DNA of 64,000 nt from an uncultured Oscillospiraceae bacterium (lineage in GTDB: Bacteria; Bacillota; Clostridia; Oscillospirales; Oscillospiraceae). This document shows positions 17,291 to 26,198 of the stretch, piece by piece. The stretch covers positions 16,007 to 80,006 of the forward strand of contig CAKTQV010000009.1 of the NCBI GenBank assembly GCA_934597255.1, given 5' to 3'. A program made the translations under genes and the position numbers. How positions within the stretch are numbered: the stretch's first letter is position 1; every line of letters starts with the position of its first letter. The notes under the pieces are model-generated. The model worked only from the letters and a program-made list of their open reading frames with translations, did not search any database and was not told where the DNA came from.

Positions 17291-18589
17291 TTACCAGAGC
17301 TTGTATTCCTTCGCCTGCTCGCGCAGCTGGTCGCGGAACTGCGGCGCGGCGATGCCGATGAGCGCCTGCACACGGTCGCGCACGCACAGATTGCGCACAT
17401 GGGCGATGCCGTATTCCGTGACGATATAGTCGGCCACGTTGCGCTGCACGGAAACGACGGAGCCGAAGTCCAGCCCCGCCACGATGCGCGAGACCGTGCC
17501 GTGCTTGGCGGTGGACTTGACGGCGATGATGCCCTTTCCGCCTTTGGAATGGAACGCGCCGTAGGCGAAATCGTAGGCGCCGCCGGTGCCGGAATACTGG
17601 ACGAAGCCGACGCGCTCGGAGCATATCTGGCCCGTCAGATCGACCTGCATTGCCGTGTTGATGGACACCATGTTGTCGTTCTGCGCAATGACGAACGGGT
17701 CGTTGACATAGCTGGACTTGAGCACGCGGATGGCCGGGTTATAGTCCACAAAGTCGTAAAACTCCCGGTCGCCCCACATAAACGTGCAGATGCTCTGGCC
17801 GTGGTTTATGCTTTTGAGACGGTTGGTCACGTTCCCGTCCTTCATCAGCTTTCCCATGGGGGTACTGAACATCTCCGTGTGAACGCCGAGATCGTTTTTA
17901 TCGCCGAGCGCGTCCGCCACGGCGCCGGGCAGGCTGCCGATGCCGAACTGGAGGCAGTCGCCGTCGGACACGAGCGAGGCGATGTTCTTCGCCAGCGCGC
18001 GCTCCGTGTCCGTGACGGGGTATTCCGGCGCGTAGACGATGGGATCGTCCGTCTCCTCGATGATATAGTCGGCGGCCTCGATGGGGATCTGGACCTGGCC
18101 GACCGTGTGCGGCAGATTGCGGTTGACCTGGAACACGACGGTGGCCGCGCCCTTCATCAGCTCCAGCTCATACTGCAGGCAGCACGAGCACAAAACCAGG
18201 CCGTTTTTGTCCATCGGCGTGACGGTCACGAAGAATATGTTCGGCCGCTTGACGTCGGACATGCAGCGGGCCAGATAGTGCAGGTGGTTCGGCGCGTAGC
18301 TGACGCGGTGCATGTCGTGGATGCGGCGGTGCGGCGCGGCGTAGAAGGCCGTGAGCACGTCGATCTTTCCGTTGAGCTCGGGCATGGACAGGAAGGGATA
18401 ATCCTCCTGCGGGTTGTTCAGCCACACGGTCACGTTTTCCACGCGGTCGGCAATGGTGTGCAGTCGGCGGAAAACGCTGCACGTCTCGTCGCCGTAGTGG
18501 CCGGAGGCGATGCAGTCGCCGGAATGGATCAGATCGAGCGCCTCGTCGAGGGTGATAAGCTTTGAATCGTAGTATTCCTGATGTGTCAT
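17291..18589 (-). CDS. Acetyl-CoA hydrolase/transferase-family CoA-transferase
   Basis: A 432-residue class I CoA-transferase of the acetyl-CoA hydrolase / 4-hydroxybutyrate (butyryl) CoA-transferase family. Catalytic Glu is in LGVHTEMFS near residue 210; the CoA-binding glycine loop GTGGAYDFAYGAFHSKGGKG is near 345. Length matches butyryl-CoA:acetate CoA-transferases, but the substrate is not fixed by these motifs. GGAGAGAAC precedes the ATG. It leads an operon with the phosphotriesterase-like and DUF1275 genes. Confidence 0.9.
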   Translation of the reverse strand: MTHQEYYDSKLITLDEALDLIHSGDCIASGHYGDETCSVFRRLHTIADRVENVTVWLNNPQEDYPFLSMPELNGKIDVLTAFYAAPHRRIHDMHRVSYAPNHLHYLARCMSDVKRPNIFFVTVTPMDKNGLVLCSCCLQYELELMKGAATVVFQVNRNLPHTVGQVQIPIEAADYIIEETDDPIVYAPEYPVTDTERALAKNIASLVSDGDCLQFGIGSLPGAVADALGDKNDLGVHTEMFSTPMGKLMKDGNVTNRLKSINHGQSICTFMWGDREFYDFVDYNPAIRVLKSSYVNDPFVIAQNDNMVSINTAMQVDLTGQICSERVGFVQYSGTGGAYDFAYGAFHSKGGKGIIAVKSTAKHGTVSRIVAGLDFGSVVSVQRNVADYIVTEYGIAHVRNLCVRDRVQALIGIAAPQFRDQLREQAKEYKLW

Positions 18590-18715
18590 GTTCTCTCCGT
18601 TCTGTTTCTTCAAAACTACCTGAAACTCACAGACGCCCCCCGGCGGCCGTTCCGTCCGGGGAGCATCTGGCATATTCGGCCGGGGCAAAAAACGTTTTCC
18701 CCGGGCCGTCTCCGT

Positions 18716-19585
18716 TCAGCCCTTGCCGAACAGCTTTGCGAAAAATTCCGCGATGGAATTGAAGAACGCCGCGACCTTCGCGCCAAAGCCCGACACGCTC
18801 TCCACCGCGCCGGACAGCTTCTCCACCGTGTCCTGGAAGCTGGAAATGCGGCTTTGCAGCTCGTCCACGCTCAGCCCCTGCATGCTGCGGCACAGGGAGA
18901 TGATCCGGGCTATCTCCTCCTCCGTCAGCGTGTAGCCGTAGGAGGCGGCGATGCGGACGATCTCGTCGTGCAGCTGCTCGTCCGTCATGCCGGATATCTC
19001 GTCGAGAATGAGCTTGAGCTCGTTGATGATGGACAGCGCGGCCGCACTGTCCGTCGCGTCGGCCAGCTCCGCCGTGATGACGAGCTCCTCGGCGGCGGTC
19101 TCCTTGTTTTGCATTTCGAGCGTTTTGCCCGTGATGTCCTCGTAGGCCTTGTACACGCCGGTAAGCGCCGCCGTACCGCTGACGGCAAACGGCGCCGTGA
19201 CCGTGACCTCCGCGTCGGTGATGCCGGCGGTGAGCATGGCCGCCTGATACATCTCGTTGGTGCACCAGCTTATGTTCGAGCTGCGCACCGTAAGCCCCGA
19301 GCCGGCCGCGAGCACCTTGATGTAGATGCAGGAGATCGAGCGCGTGCCGATGACCGATTCGGAGACGATTCCCTCCAGGTAATCGCGCTCCTCCGCGTTC
19401 GTGACCGTCAGCTCCTTAACGTCGCCGCGGGCGATGCCGAAGGTCTTGTAGACCTCGTCGATCTGGCTCTGCGTCAGATCCGCACCCACGACGGTGCGGG
19501 CCTCGCCCGCGTCCACCGCCAGCGTCGGCACGCCGAGCGTCAGGGCCAGCGCCAGGATCAGCGCAAACGATAAAAACTTTTTCAT
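18716..19585 (-). CDS. DUF1002 secreted protein
   Basis: A 289-residue protein with a signal peptide (lysines then ALILALALTLGVPTLA, cut near residue 25). The mature part has DUF1002 features: SQIDEVYKTFGI near residue 40, an ERDYLEG segment near 65, and the SNISWCTNEMYQAAMLTAGI block near 105. The C-terminal third is predicted helical. Function is unknown. Its ATG overlaps the phosphoglucomutase stop (ATGA), so it is the last gene of the murA operon. Confidence 0.85.
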   Translation of the reverse strand: MKKFLSFALILALALTLGVPTLAVDAGEARTVVGADLTQSQIDEVYKTFGIARGDVKELTVTNAEERDYLEGIVSESVIGTRSISCIYIKVLAAGSGLTVRSSNISWCTNEMYQAAMLTAGITDAEVTVTAPFAVSGTAALTGVYKAYEDITGKTLEMQNKETAAEELVITAELADATDSAAALSIINELKLILDEISGMTDEQLHDEIVRIAASYGYTLTEEEIARIISLCRSMQGLSVDELQSRISSFQDTVEKLSGAVESVSGFGAKVAAFFNSIAEFFAKLFGKG

Positions 19586-21330
19586 ATTGGATTCTCCTTT
19601 CCGAGACTTTCGGCATAGGCCCGGCAGGCCTCCGCCGTCGCCGTGCACGCCGCCGCGTCGTCGCCGCGCGCGAGCACATAGATCTTGATCTTCGGTTCCG
19701 TGCCGGAGGGCCGGACGATAAACGCCGTGCCGTCCTCCAGCTCAAAATACAGCACGTTCGAGCCGGATATCTCCGTGTTGCCCACCGTGCCCAGTCCCGG
19801 CACCACGACCGTGCCGCTGCGATAGTCGCGCATGCGGACGACGCGCAGCCCGGCGATCCAGGCCGGCGTGCTGCCGCGCAGGCGGTTCATCAGCGCCGCC
19901 ATGCGCTCCGGCCCGTCCACGCCCTCCATAAAGAGGTTCACGGTCCGCTCCGTGTAAAAGCCGTATTTTTCATACAGCTCCTGCACGGCGTCCAGCAGCG
20001 TCATGCCGCGGCCGTCGTAATACGCGGCCATTTCCGCGATCATCATCGAGGCGGTCACGCCGTCCTTGTCGCGCACATAATCGCCCATCATGTAGCCGTA
20101 GCTTTCCTCGAAGGCCATCAGGTATTCATAGGAGCCGTCGCGCCTGTACTCGGCCAGTTTTTCGGCCATGAACTTAAAGCCGGTGAAGGTCTCGTCGTAA
20201 TGGATATGGTTGACCTCGCAGATGCGCCGCGCCAGCCCCGTGGACACGATGGTGGAGATCATGGCGGGCTTTTCGGGCATACGGCCGGTGCGCCGGCGGG
20301 CCCCGATGATGTAATCCATCAGAAGCGCGCCCATCTGGTTGCCCGTGATGGTGTGGTATTCGCCGTCCGCGCCGCGGGCCATCACGCCCACGCGGTCGCA
20401 GTCGGGGTCGGTGCCGATGATGAGCGAGGCGTTTTTCTCCTTCGCCAGCGCGGCGGCCAGATAGAAGCCCTCCGGATTCTCCGGATTCGGGCTTTCCACC
20501 GTCGGGAAATTCCCGTCGATGACCATCTGCTCCGGCACGGGATAGATATTTTTCAGCCCCATCCGGCGCAGCGCCTCCGGCACCAGCTTATAGCCGCAGC
20601 CGTGGAACGGCGTGTAAACGATACTCAGCTTATCCGCCGCCGCCGAGACCGCCGCCCGGTCGATCGCCTGCGCCATGACGCGGGTCATGAACGCGCGGTC
20701 GGTCTCCTCGCCGATCCGCTCGATCAGTCCCTTTTCACACGCCGTTTCAAAGTCCATGCTTTTCACGTCGCTGAACAGGTCGATACGGCTCATCGTCTGT
20801 GCCACGTCCGCCGCGTGCTGCGGGGGAAGCTGCGCGCCGTCCGACCAGTAGACCTTATAGCCGTTGTATTCCTTCGGATTGTGGCTGGCCGTGACGTTGA
20901 TGCCGGCCGTGGCGCCGTAATGCAAAACGGCGAACGACAGCTCCGGCGTCGGCCGCAGCGCGTCGAACAGCCTCACATGCACGCCGTTGGCCGCGCATAC
21001 GCAGGCCGCCTCGCGCGCGAATTCCTCGCTGTGGTTGCGGCAGTCGAAATCGATGCACACGCCGCGGCGGCGCGCCTCGTCGCCCTCGCGGACGATCAGC
21101 TGCGCAAACGCCTGCGTCGCCCAGCGGATCACATGCACGTTCATCCGGCCGATGCCCGCGCCCATAATGCCGCGCAGGCCTGCCGTCCCGAATTCCAGCG
21201 GCCCGCGGAAGCGGCTGCGTATCTCCTCCTCGTCGCCGCGTATGGTGTCGAGCTCCTTCCACTCGTCCTCCGACAGCGAGGGGCTGTCGAGCCAGCGGGT
21301 GTATTCACTCATCCATGGGTTGATCTTCAT
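19582..21330 (-). CDS. Phosphoglucomutase/phosphomannomutase
   Basis: A 582-residue alpha-D-phosphohexomutase of the PgcA type, interconverting glucose-1-P and glucose-6-P. Seen: FGTAGLRG near residue 45, the phosphoserine loop TASHNPKEYNG near 140, the metal loop GTDPDCDRVG near 300, the sugar loop FEESYGYM near 400 and the phosphate loop RPSGTEPK near 510. GGAGGCGGACA precedes the ATG, inside the end of the DUF2007 gene. It would feed the glgB/glgA genes at 57-60 kb and envelope sugar synthesis. Confidence 0.94.
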   Translation of the reverse strand: MKINPWMSEYTRWLDSPSLSEDEWKELDTIRGDEEEIRSRFRGPLEFGTAGLRGIMGAGIGRMNVHVIRWATQAFAQLIVREGDEARRRGVCIDFDCRNHSEEFAREAACVCAANGVHVRLFDALRPTPELSFAVLHYGATAGINVTASHNPKEYNGYKVYWSDGAQLPPQHAADVAQTMSRIDLFSDVKSMDFETACEKGLIERIGEETDRAFMTRVMAQAIDRAAVSAAADKLSIVYTPFHGCGYKLVPEALRRMGLKNIYPVPEQMVIDGNFPTVESPNPENPEGFYLAAALAKEKNASLIIGTDPDCDRVGVMARGADGEYHTITGNQMGALLMDYIIGARRRTGRMPEKPAMISTIVSTGLARRICEVNHIHYDETFTGFKFMAEKLAEYRRDGSYEYLMAFEESYGYMMGDYVRDKDGVTASMMIAEMAAYYDGRGMTLLDAVQELYEKYGFYTERTVNLFMEGVDGPERMAALMNRLRGSTPAWIAGLRVVRMRDYRSGTVVVPGLGTVGNTEISGSNVLYFELEDGTAFIVRPSGTEPKIKIYVLARGDDAAACTATAEACRAYAESLGKENPI

Positions 21331-21616
21331 TGTCCGCCTCCAGAAGTGCTTTTGCGTCGTCCAGCATCGTTTCCGGCACAAGGATATCCACGCCCGTGCC
21401 GCTCATGCCGAGGATCAGCTCGCCGAACGCCCCGTCGCCCGGGGCCACGCTTATGCTCGGGATCCCGTAGGCCCGCAGCAGACCCTGCAGCATCTCCGCC
21501 TGCATATCCAGCGGCGAGCAGCTTTGCAGCAGCGCCGGACGAACCGTTTCTCCCTTTTCGTCCCGGGGCCAGCTTTCATACGCCGCCCCGTATTCATGAA
21601 GTGCCCAGCCGTTCAT
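21305..21616 (-). CDS. DUF2007-like small protein
   Basis: A 103-residue protein. Its second half (LDMQAEMLQGLLRAYGIPSI, then GVDILVPETMLDDAKALLEA) matches the DUF2007 'putative signal transducing' fold, seen fused or next to many enzymes with no proven role. It overlaps the following phosphoglucomutase gene by 26 bases and follows rlmH by 19, so it is translated as part of the operon. Confidence 0.75.
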   Translation of the reverse strand: MNGWALHEYGAAYESWPRDEKGETVRPALLQSCSPLDMQAEMLQGLLRAYGIPSISVAPGDGAFGELILGMSGTGVDILVPETMLDDAKALLEADNEDQPMDE

Positions 21617-21635
21617 TGTTCTGCACGCTCCCGTT

Positions 21636-22061
21636 TCATTTATGATATTTCGCTCCCGCGCGGATGGTGCACGCGCGGTATATCTGTTCCAGGACCATCA
21701 CCCGCGCCAGATGGTGCGGGAAGGTCATATCCGACATGGACAGGCGCATATCGGCGCCGCGCTTGACGTCCTCCGCCAGCCCCTCGCTGCCGCCGATGAG
21801 AAAGCATAGCCGGCTCCGCCCGGCCAGCGCCAGCTTTTCCAGCCGCGCGGCCAGCGCCTCGCTCGAAAGCTTTTCCCCCTCGACCGCCATGGCGATCACA
21901 TACGCGCCCTTGGGGATCCGGGCCGCGACGTCCGATTCCTCGGGCAGCTCGACGACCTCCGCCGCGCCGTAGGCGGAAAGACGCTTGAGATATTCTGCGC
22001 AGGCGTCGGCATAATATTTTTCCTTCAGCCGGCCCTGACAGATCACGCTTATACGAAGCAT
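21636..22061 (-). CDS. rlmH: 23S rRNA pseudouridine-1915 N3-methyltransferase
   Basis: A 141-residue SPOUT methyltransferase acting on helix 69 of 23S rRNA. Seen: the SAM-binding loop FLIGGSEGL near residue 88, FPHHLARVMVLEQIYRA and the invariant C-terminal YHK. It is about 15 residues shorter than the usual 155-159, mostly in the N-terminal half, with all key motifs present. The start overlaps the preceding MBL gene by 13 bases. Confidence 0.93.
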   Translation of the reverse strand: MLRISVICQGRLKEKYYADACAEYLKRLSAYGAAEVVELPEESDVAARIPKGAYVIAMAVEGEKLSSEALAARLEKLALAGRSRLCFLIGGSEGLAEDVKRGADMRLSMSDMTFPHHLARVMVLEQIYRACTIRAGAKYHK

Positions 22062-22828
22062 GGCTGCACCTCGATATCCATCCGCTCCCGCGCCGGGGCG
22101 ACAAAAAGCTCCGTCTGCGTTCCCGCGAGCGCGGAAATCACCGCCTCGCGCGCCGCCTCCGGCCGGTTGTTCTCCCGGCTCAGATGCGCCAGCACGATCC
22201 GCCGCACACCCGAATCCGCCAGCTCCCGCGCCAGAACGGCGCAGTCGGCGTTGGACAGATGGCCGTTTTCCGACAGGATGCGCCGCTTGAGATAGACCGG
22301 GTACGGCCCCTCGCGCAGCATCCGTTCGTCATGGTTGGCCTCGATAGCAGCGGCGTCCGCCCCGCGGAGATAGCGCCGCATCGTGTCCGTCACATGGCCG
22401 GTGTCCGTGGCGAAGGCAAGCGTCCCCTCCGGCGTTTCGATGCGCCAGCCGACGCTCTGGGGCGTGTCGTGCGGCGTCGGAAAGCAGACGATGCGCGCGC
22501 CGCCGAGCTCAAGCGCCGTCTCCGGCTCGACCCGCCGCAGAAATGCTTCGACCCCGGGATAGGCCCAGCTCAAATGCGAAGCCACCGTCCCGGGGGCGTA
22601 GACCGGAACCGGGTCGCGCTTGAGCAGCACGGACAGACCCGAAACGTGGTCAGAATGTTCATGTGTGATAAGTATGCCGTCCAGCTCCGCCGGCGACGTT
22701 CCCGCGTCCGCCAGCGCGCCGCGGATCGCGCGGGCCGATATCCCGGCGTCCAGAAGCAGCCGGCAGCGGCCGAAGCTCACAAGCGCGCAGTTTCCGCCCG
22801 AGCCGCTGGCAAACAGGCTCAGCCGCAT
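22049..22828 (-). CDS. MBL-fold metallohydrolase, WalJ/YycJ type
   Basis: A 259-residue metallo-beta-lactamase-fold protein. The opening LFASGSGGNCALV and the metal motif THEHSDHVSG near residue 55 are typical of YycJ/WalJ; ATDTGH near 140 and LAHLSRENN near 218 supply further metal ligands. The family is linked to cell-wall/cell-division coordination and has 5'-exonuclease relatives. Its place 3 bases after murA and before rlmH is a common Firmicute order, though no WalRK genes are nearby. Confidence 0.88.
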   Translation of the reverse strand: MRLSLFASGSGGNCALVSFGRCRLLLDAGISARAIRGALADAGTSPAELDGILITHEHSDHVSGLSVLLKRDPVPVYAPGTVASHLSWAYPGVEAFLRRVEPETALELGGARIVCFPTPHDTPQSVGWRIETPEGTLAFATDTGHVTDTMRRYLRGADAAAIEANHDERMLREGPYPVYLKRRILSENGHLSNADCAVLARELADSGVRRIVLAHLSRENNRPEAAREAVISALAGTQTELFVAPARERMDIEVQPCFV

Positions 22829-22831
22829 CCG

Positions 22832-24142
22832 TCAGCCGGCGTTCGCCGCCGTCTGCGGCTCGCTTTCCTCGACCGGAACGCACGCGATGTCCGCGCCAAG
22901 CGCCGTGAGCTTTTCCACAAAGCTCTGGTAGCCGCGCTCGATGAAGTGGATATCCTCCACCTGCGTCTCGCCCTGCGCAGCCAGTCCCGCAATGACCATC
23001 GCCGCGCCCGCGCGCAGATCGTGCGCCCGCACGCGCGCGCCAGACAGCCTCTCCACGCCCTCCACGATGGCCACGCGCCCGTCCACGCGGATGCGCGCGC
23101 CCATCTTGATAAGCTCGGCGATATACTTGAAGCGGTTGCCGTCGTACACGCCCTCGGTCACAACGCTCGTTCCCTGCGCGCAGGACAGCACGGTCGTGAT
23201 CTGCGGCTGCATATCCGTCGGGAAGCCGGGATACGGCATGGTCTTGACGTCCGTGCGGCGCAGCGGACGGTTGCGGCGGACCAGGACGTAATCATCGCCC
23301 TCCTCCACCTGCACGTCCATCTCGCGCAGCTTGGCCGAGATGCAGTCAAGATGCTTGGGGATCACGCTGTTTATCTTCACGGCGCCGCCGGCCGCCGCCA
23401 CGGCCGCCATGTAGGTGCCCGCCTCGATCTGGTCGGGGATGAGCGTGTAGCAGCCGCCGTGCAGCTCGCGCACGCCGCGTATCTTGATCACGTCCGTGCC
23501 CGCGCCGCGCACGTCGGCGCCCATGGAGTTGAGGAAGTTGGCCAGATCGACGACGTGCGGCTCGCGCGCGACGTTCTCGATGACCGTCCGCCCCTCTGCC
23601 AGCACCGCGGCCAGCATGATGTTCACCGTCGCGCCGACGGATACCTTGTCAAGATAGATGTGCGCGCCGGTGCAGCGCCCGCTCTCCGTCCGGCCGAGGA
23701 TATACCCGCCGGTCAGCTCCATCTCCGCGCCGAGGGCCGCGAAGCCCTTGAGGTGCTGGTCGATGGGCCGCTCGCCGAAATTGCAGCCGCCCGGCATCGT
23801 GCTCTTGGCGCGGCCGAAGCGCGCGAGCATCGCGCCGATGAGGTAATAGCTGGCGCGGATGCGGTGCGTCAGCTCGAACATCTCCTCCGGCAGCACGTCC
23901 ATCTGAACGTCGGTCGAGTCGATCTCCACCGTGCCGGGGTTTATCATGCGCACTCTCGCGCCCATGCAGGTCAGGATGTGCAGCAGCGTGTCGGTATCGC
24001 TGATCTGGGGCAGATTCTCCAAACGGCAGACCCCGCGGACCATGATGGCCGCGGGAATAATGGCCACGGCCGCGTTTTTCGCGCCGGAGATGCTCACTTC
24101 GCCGTGAAGCGTCCGGCCGCCCCGGATGACGTATTTATCCAT
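22832..24142 (-). CDS. murA: UDP-N-acetylglucosamine 1-carboxyvinyltransferase
   Basis: A 436-residue MurA, first committed step of peptidoglycan synthesis. SGAKNAA near residue 20 and the catalytic, fosfomycin-reactive Cys in PGGCNFGERPIDQH near 118 are present. Length is standard. It is the first gene of the run murA-walJ-rlmH-DUF2007-pgm-DUF1002 and has its own promoter at 24197-24225. Firmicutes often have two MurA copies; only this one is in view. Confidence 0.96.
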   Translation of the reverse strand: MDKYVIRGGRTLHGEVSISGAKNAAVAIIPAAIMVRGVCRLENLPQISDTDTLLHILTCMGARVRMINPGTVEIDSTDVQMDVLPEEMFELTHRIRASYYLIGAMLARFGRAKSTMPGGCNFGERPIDQHLKGFAALGAEMELTGGYILGRTESGRCTGAHIYLDKVSVGATVNIMLAAVLAEGRTVIENVAREPHVVDLANFLNSMGADVRGAGTDVIKIRGVRELHGGCYTLIPDQIEAGTYMAAVAAAGGAVKINSVIPKHLDCISAKLREMDVQVEEGDDYVLVRRNRPLRRTDVKTMPYPGFPTDMQPQITTVLSCAQGTSVVTEGVYDGNRFKYIAELIKMGARIRVDGRVAIVEGVERLSGARVRAHDLRAGAAMVIAGLAAQGETQVEDIHFIERGYQSFVEKLTALGADIACVPVEESEPQTAANAG

Positions 24143-24191
24143 ATATCAAGCCTCTGTTTCGGTTGAATAGTGACCTTTTATTTTCTAATCC

Positions 24192-24206
24192 GTGCTATCA
24201 TAGCAC
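24192..24206. promoter_or_regulatory. Palindrome over the murA -10 box
   Basis: A 15-base perfect palindrome, GTGCTAT-C/G-ATAGCAC, centred on the -10 hexamer of the murA operon promoter. It could be an operator or a chance feature of the promoter. No regulator is known from context. Confidence 0.4.
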
Positions 24207-24225
24207 ATCGGGGCAGGAAAATCAA
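24197..24225 (-). promoter_or_regulatory. Promoter of the murA operon
   Basis: On the minus strand TTGATT (24220-24225), 17-base spacer, TATGAT (24197-24202) preceded by TGC, an extended -10. The -35 overlaps the stop codon of the Nudix gene. The leader would be about 50 bases. Confidence 0.65.
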
Positions 24226-24761
24226 TCTTCCTTTGCCGTCGCCGCCGTTTTGAGCACGCCGGCGACGGTTTTCCCGTCGGCGATCTCGCCGCGCAGGACC
24301 ATGTCCCGCAGCGATTCGAGACTGTGGTATTCCACGTCAAGGAACTCGTTGAGATCGAGATGCTGCGCGCCGTGGTGCAGGCCCGTGGCCAGATAGAGAT
24401 ACAGCCGCTCCGTGGAAAAGCCGGGCGACGTGTAGATAAAGCCGAGATCGCGCCACTCGTCGGCCTCCAGCCCCGTCTCCTCCGAAAGCTCCCGCTTCGC
24501 CGCCGGCAGAGGCTCCTCCCCCGGCTCGAGCTTGCCCGCCGGCAGCTCCAGCAGATGCTCGCCGATCGGGAAGCGGTACTGGCGCACCATGGCGACCATC
24601 CCGTCCCCGTCCAGCGCCACGACGCACACGCCGCCGGGATGGCGCACGACCTCGCGCATCGTGATGTTGCCGTTGGGCACCTTCACCATTTCCATATCCA
24701 CCTGCACAATCACGCCCTCGTAGCGGTTGACGTGGCGTATCACTTTTTCCGTATAGTCCAT
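24222..24761 (-). CDS. Nudix hydrolase, ADP-ribose pyrophosphatase type
   Basis: A 179-residue Nudix protein. The full Nudix box G-x5-E-x7-REL-x-EE-x-GL spans residues 76-98 (GKLEPGEE, then RELSEETGL). The VRQYRFPIGEHLLELPAGKL lead-in and the YTSPGFSTERLYLYLA stretch after the box are typical of ADP-ribose pyrophosphatases (NudF/YqkG). GGAGAGAG precedes the ATG. A likely promoter is at 24793. Confidence 0.92.
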   Translation of the reverse strand: MDYTEKVIRHVNRYEGVIVQVDMEMVKVPNGNITMREVVRHPGGVCVVALDGDGMVAMVRQYRFPIGEHLLELPAGKLEPGEEPLPAAKRELSEETGLEADEWRDLGFIYTSPGFSTERLYLYLATGLHHGAQHLDLNEFLDVEYHSLESLRDMVLRGEIADGKTVAGVLKTAATAKED

Positions 24762-24792
24762 ATTCTCTCTCCGACTGAATGATTTTCTGGGT

Positions 24793-24821
24793 ATTTTACC
24801 ACAGCGCAGGCGTTTTTTCCA
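24793..24821 (-). promoter_or_regulatory. Probable promoter of the Nudix gene
   Basis: On the minus strand TGGAAA (24816-24821), 17-base spacer, TAAAAT (24793-24798) preceded by TGG, giving an extended -10. The -35 is poor. Confidence 0.45.
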
Positions 24822-24898
24822 CCATTTTATTCTGGGCGCCGGCCGTCCCCGGCGTTATAATGGTTCCATCCGATCTTTTTGCGGAGGTACATAGACAA

Positions 24899-25120
24899 AT
24901 GGAAAAGTGCTGTGTTTCGCGCGAATACGTCGCGCTCTGGTTTTCGACCGTCGTCCCGGACATCCGGGGCGCGGCCGCCGCCATCCGGCGCGCGCTCCGC
25001 TGCGAAGGGCTGGAGCCCTGGCCGGAGGCGGAGGCGGAGCTGTTTTCGCGCGCCGGCGGAACGCTTCTGATCGCGCATCCCCGGTCAAATTCCACCCTGC
25101 GCGCCGATACGACAGGATAA
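24899..25120 (+). CDS. Small protein of unknown function, 73 residues
   Basis: An ATG 10 bases after GGAGGT opens a 73-codon frame (MEKCCVSREYVALWFSTVVP onward). A TATAAT hexamer lies at 24856-24861 with no clear -35. The product is soluble, with a Leu/Ala/Glu helix in the middle and a GTLLIAHP strand near the end. I recognise no family. It lies between Nudix (divergent) and smpB (same strand, 66 bases downstream). The frame is open further upstream but that part crosses the promoter region. Confidence 0.5.
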   Translation: MEKCCVSREYVALWFSTVVPDIRGAAAAIRRALRCEGLEPWPEAEAELFSRAGGTLLIAHPRSNSTLRADTTG

Positions 25121-25186
25121 CAGGATTATTTTGCTGGCCTTTTTTGAAAATATGCGTTATAATAGTTTTGAAGTGAGGTGAGCGTC

Positions 25187-25657
25187 ATGCAGCCGGGCGG
25201 CAAGGGAACAAAGCAGATCGCGGCGAACAAAAAGGCATACCACGACTATTTCGTCCTCGACCGCTTTGAAGCCGGGCTCGAGCTGACGGGCACGGAGGTC
25301 AAATCCATCCGCGCCGGAACGCTGAATCTCAAGGACAGCTACTGCCGCGTGGTCGACGGCGAGCTGTGGCTCATCGGCATGCACATCAGCCCCTATAAGC
25401 AGGGCAGCTACTTCAACGCCGACCCGGACCGCCGGCGCCGGCTTCTGATGCACAAGCGCGAGATCGTCCGTCTCGGCTCCCGGGTGCAGCAGGAGGGCCT
25501 TGCGCTCATCCCGCTGAGCCTGTATTTCAAGGACAGCCGCGTCAAGCTCGAGCTTGGGCTGTGCAAGGGCAAAAAGCTGTATGACAAGCGCGCGGACGCG
25601 GCCGACAAGAGCGCCCGGCGCGAAATAGACCGGAAAATGAAGGAGGTCAATTCATGA
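25187..25657 (+). CDS. smpB: SsrA-binding protein
   Basis: A 156-residue SmpB, the protein partner of tmRNA in ribosome rescue. Seen: KQIAANKKAYHDYFV at the N-terminus, the LTGTEVKSIR core near residue 37, NLKDSYC, and the basic C-terminal tail (KLYDKRADAADKSARREIDR) that mimics a codon-anticodon helix. The ATG at 25187 has GAGGTG 8 bases before it. TATAAT at 25158 suggests a promoter, but no -35 is clear. The tmRNA gene itself lies only 0.5 kb downstream on the same strand. Confidence 0.96.
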   Translation: MQPGGKGTKQIAANKKAYHDYFVLDRFEAGLELTGTEVKSIRAGTLNLKDSYCRVVDGELWLIGMHISPYKQGSYFNADPDRRRRLLMHKREIVRLGSRVQQEGLALIPLSLYFKDSRVKLELGLCKGKKLYDKRADAADKSARREIDRKMKEVNS

Positions 25658-26178
25658 GCAAGAATCCTGTTGTCACCTTTAAGATGTACGACGGCGGCGT
25701 CATCAAGGCCGAGCTTTATCCCGAGATCGCCCCCAATACCGTCGCCAACTTTATCTCCCTTATCAACAAGGGCTTTTACACCGACCTGATCTTCCATCGC
25801 GTGATCCCCGGCTTCATGATCCAGGGCGGCTGCCCCAACGGGACCGGCACCGGCGGCCCCGGCTATGAGATCCCCGGCGAATTCACCGCCAACGGCTTCG
25901 CCAACGATCTCAAGCACAGCCGCGGCGTTCTCTCCATGGCGCGCACCATGGACCCCGACTCGGCCGGCAGCCAGTTTTTCATCATGCACGCCGACGCGCC
26001 GCATCTGGACGGGCAGTACGCCGCCTTCGGCCAGGTGCTCGAGGGCATGGACGTCGTCGACCGCATCGCCAACGCGAAGACCGGCTGGGGCGACAAGCCC
26101 ATCCAGCCGCAGATCATCAAAAAGGTCACCGTGGACACCTTCGGCGTCGATTATCCCGAGCCGAAGAAGTCCAAATGA
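25654..26178 (+). CDS. Peptidyl-prolyl cis-trans isomerase, cyclophilin type
   Basis: A 174-residue cytoplasmic cyclophilin with no signal peptide. Active-site blocks: FHRVIPGFMIQGGCP near residue 48, SMARTMDPDSAGSQFFI near 90 and the AAFGQVLEGMDVVD segment near 120. The ATG overlaps the smpB stop (ATGA). It sits between smpB and ssrA, so it may share their transcript; no functional link between cyclophilin and trans-translation is established. Confidence 0.95.
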   Translation: MSKNPVVTFKMYDGGVIKAELYPEIAPNTVANFISLINKGFYTDLIFHRVIPGFMIQGGCPNGTGTGGPGYEIPGEFTANGFANDLKHSRGVLSMARTMDPDSAGSQFFIMHADAPHLDGQYAAFGQVLEGMDVVDRIANAKTGWGDKPIQPQIIKKVTVDTFGVDYPEPKKSK

Positions 26179-26198
26179 CATAGATCGCTCTCAGCCCC

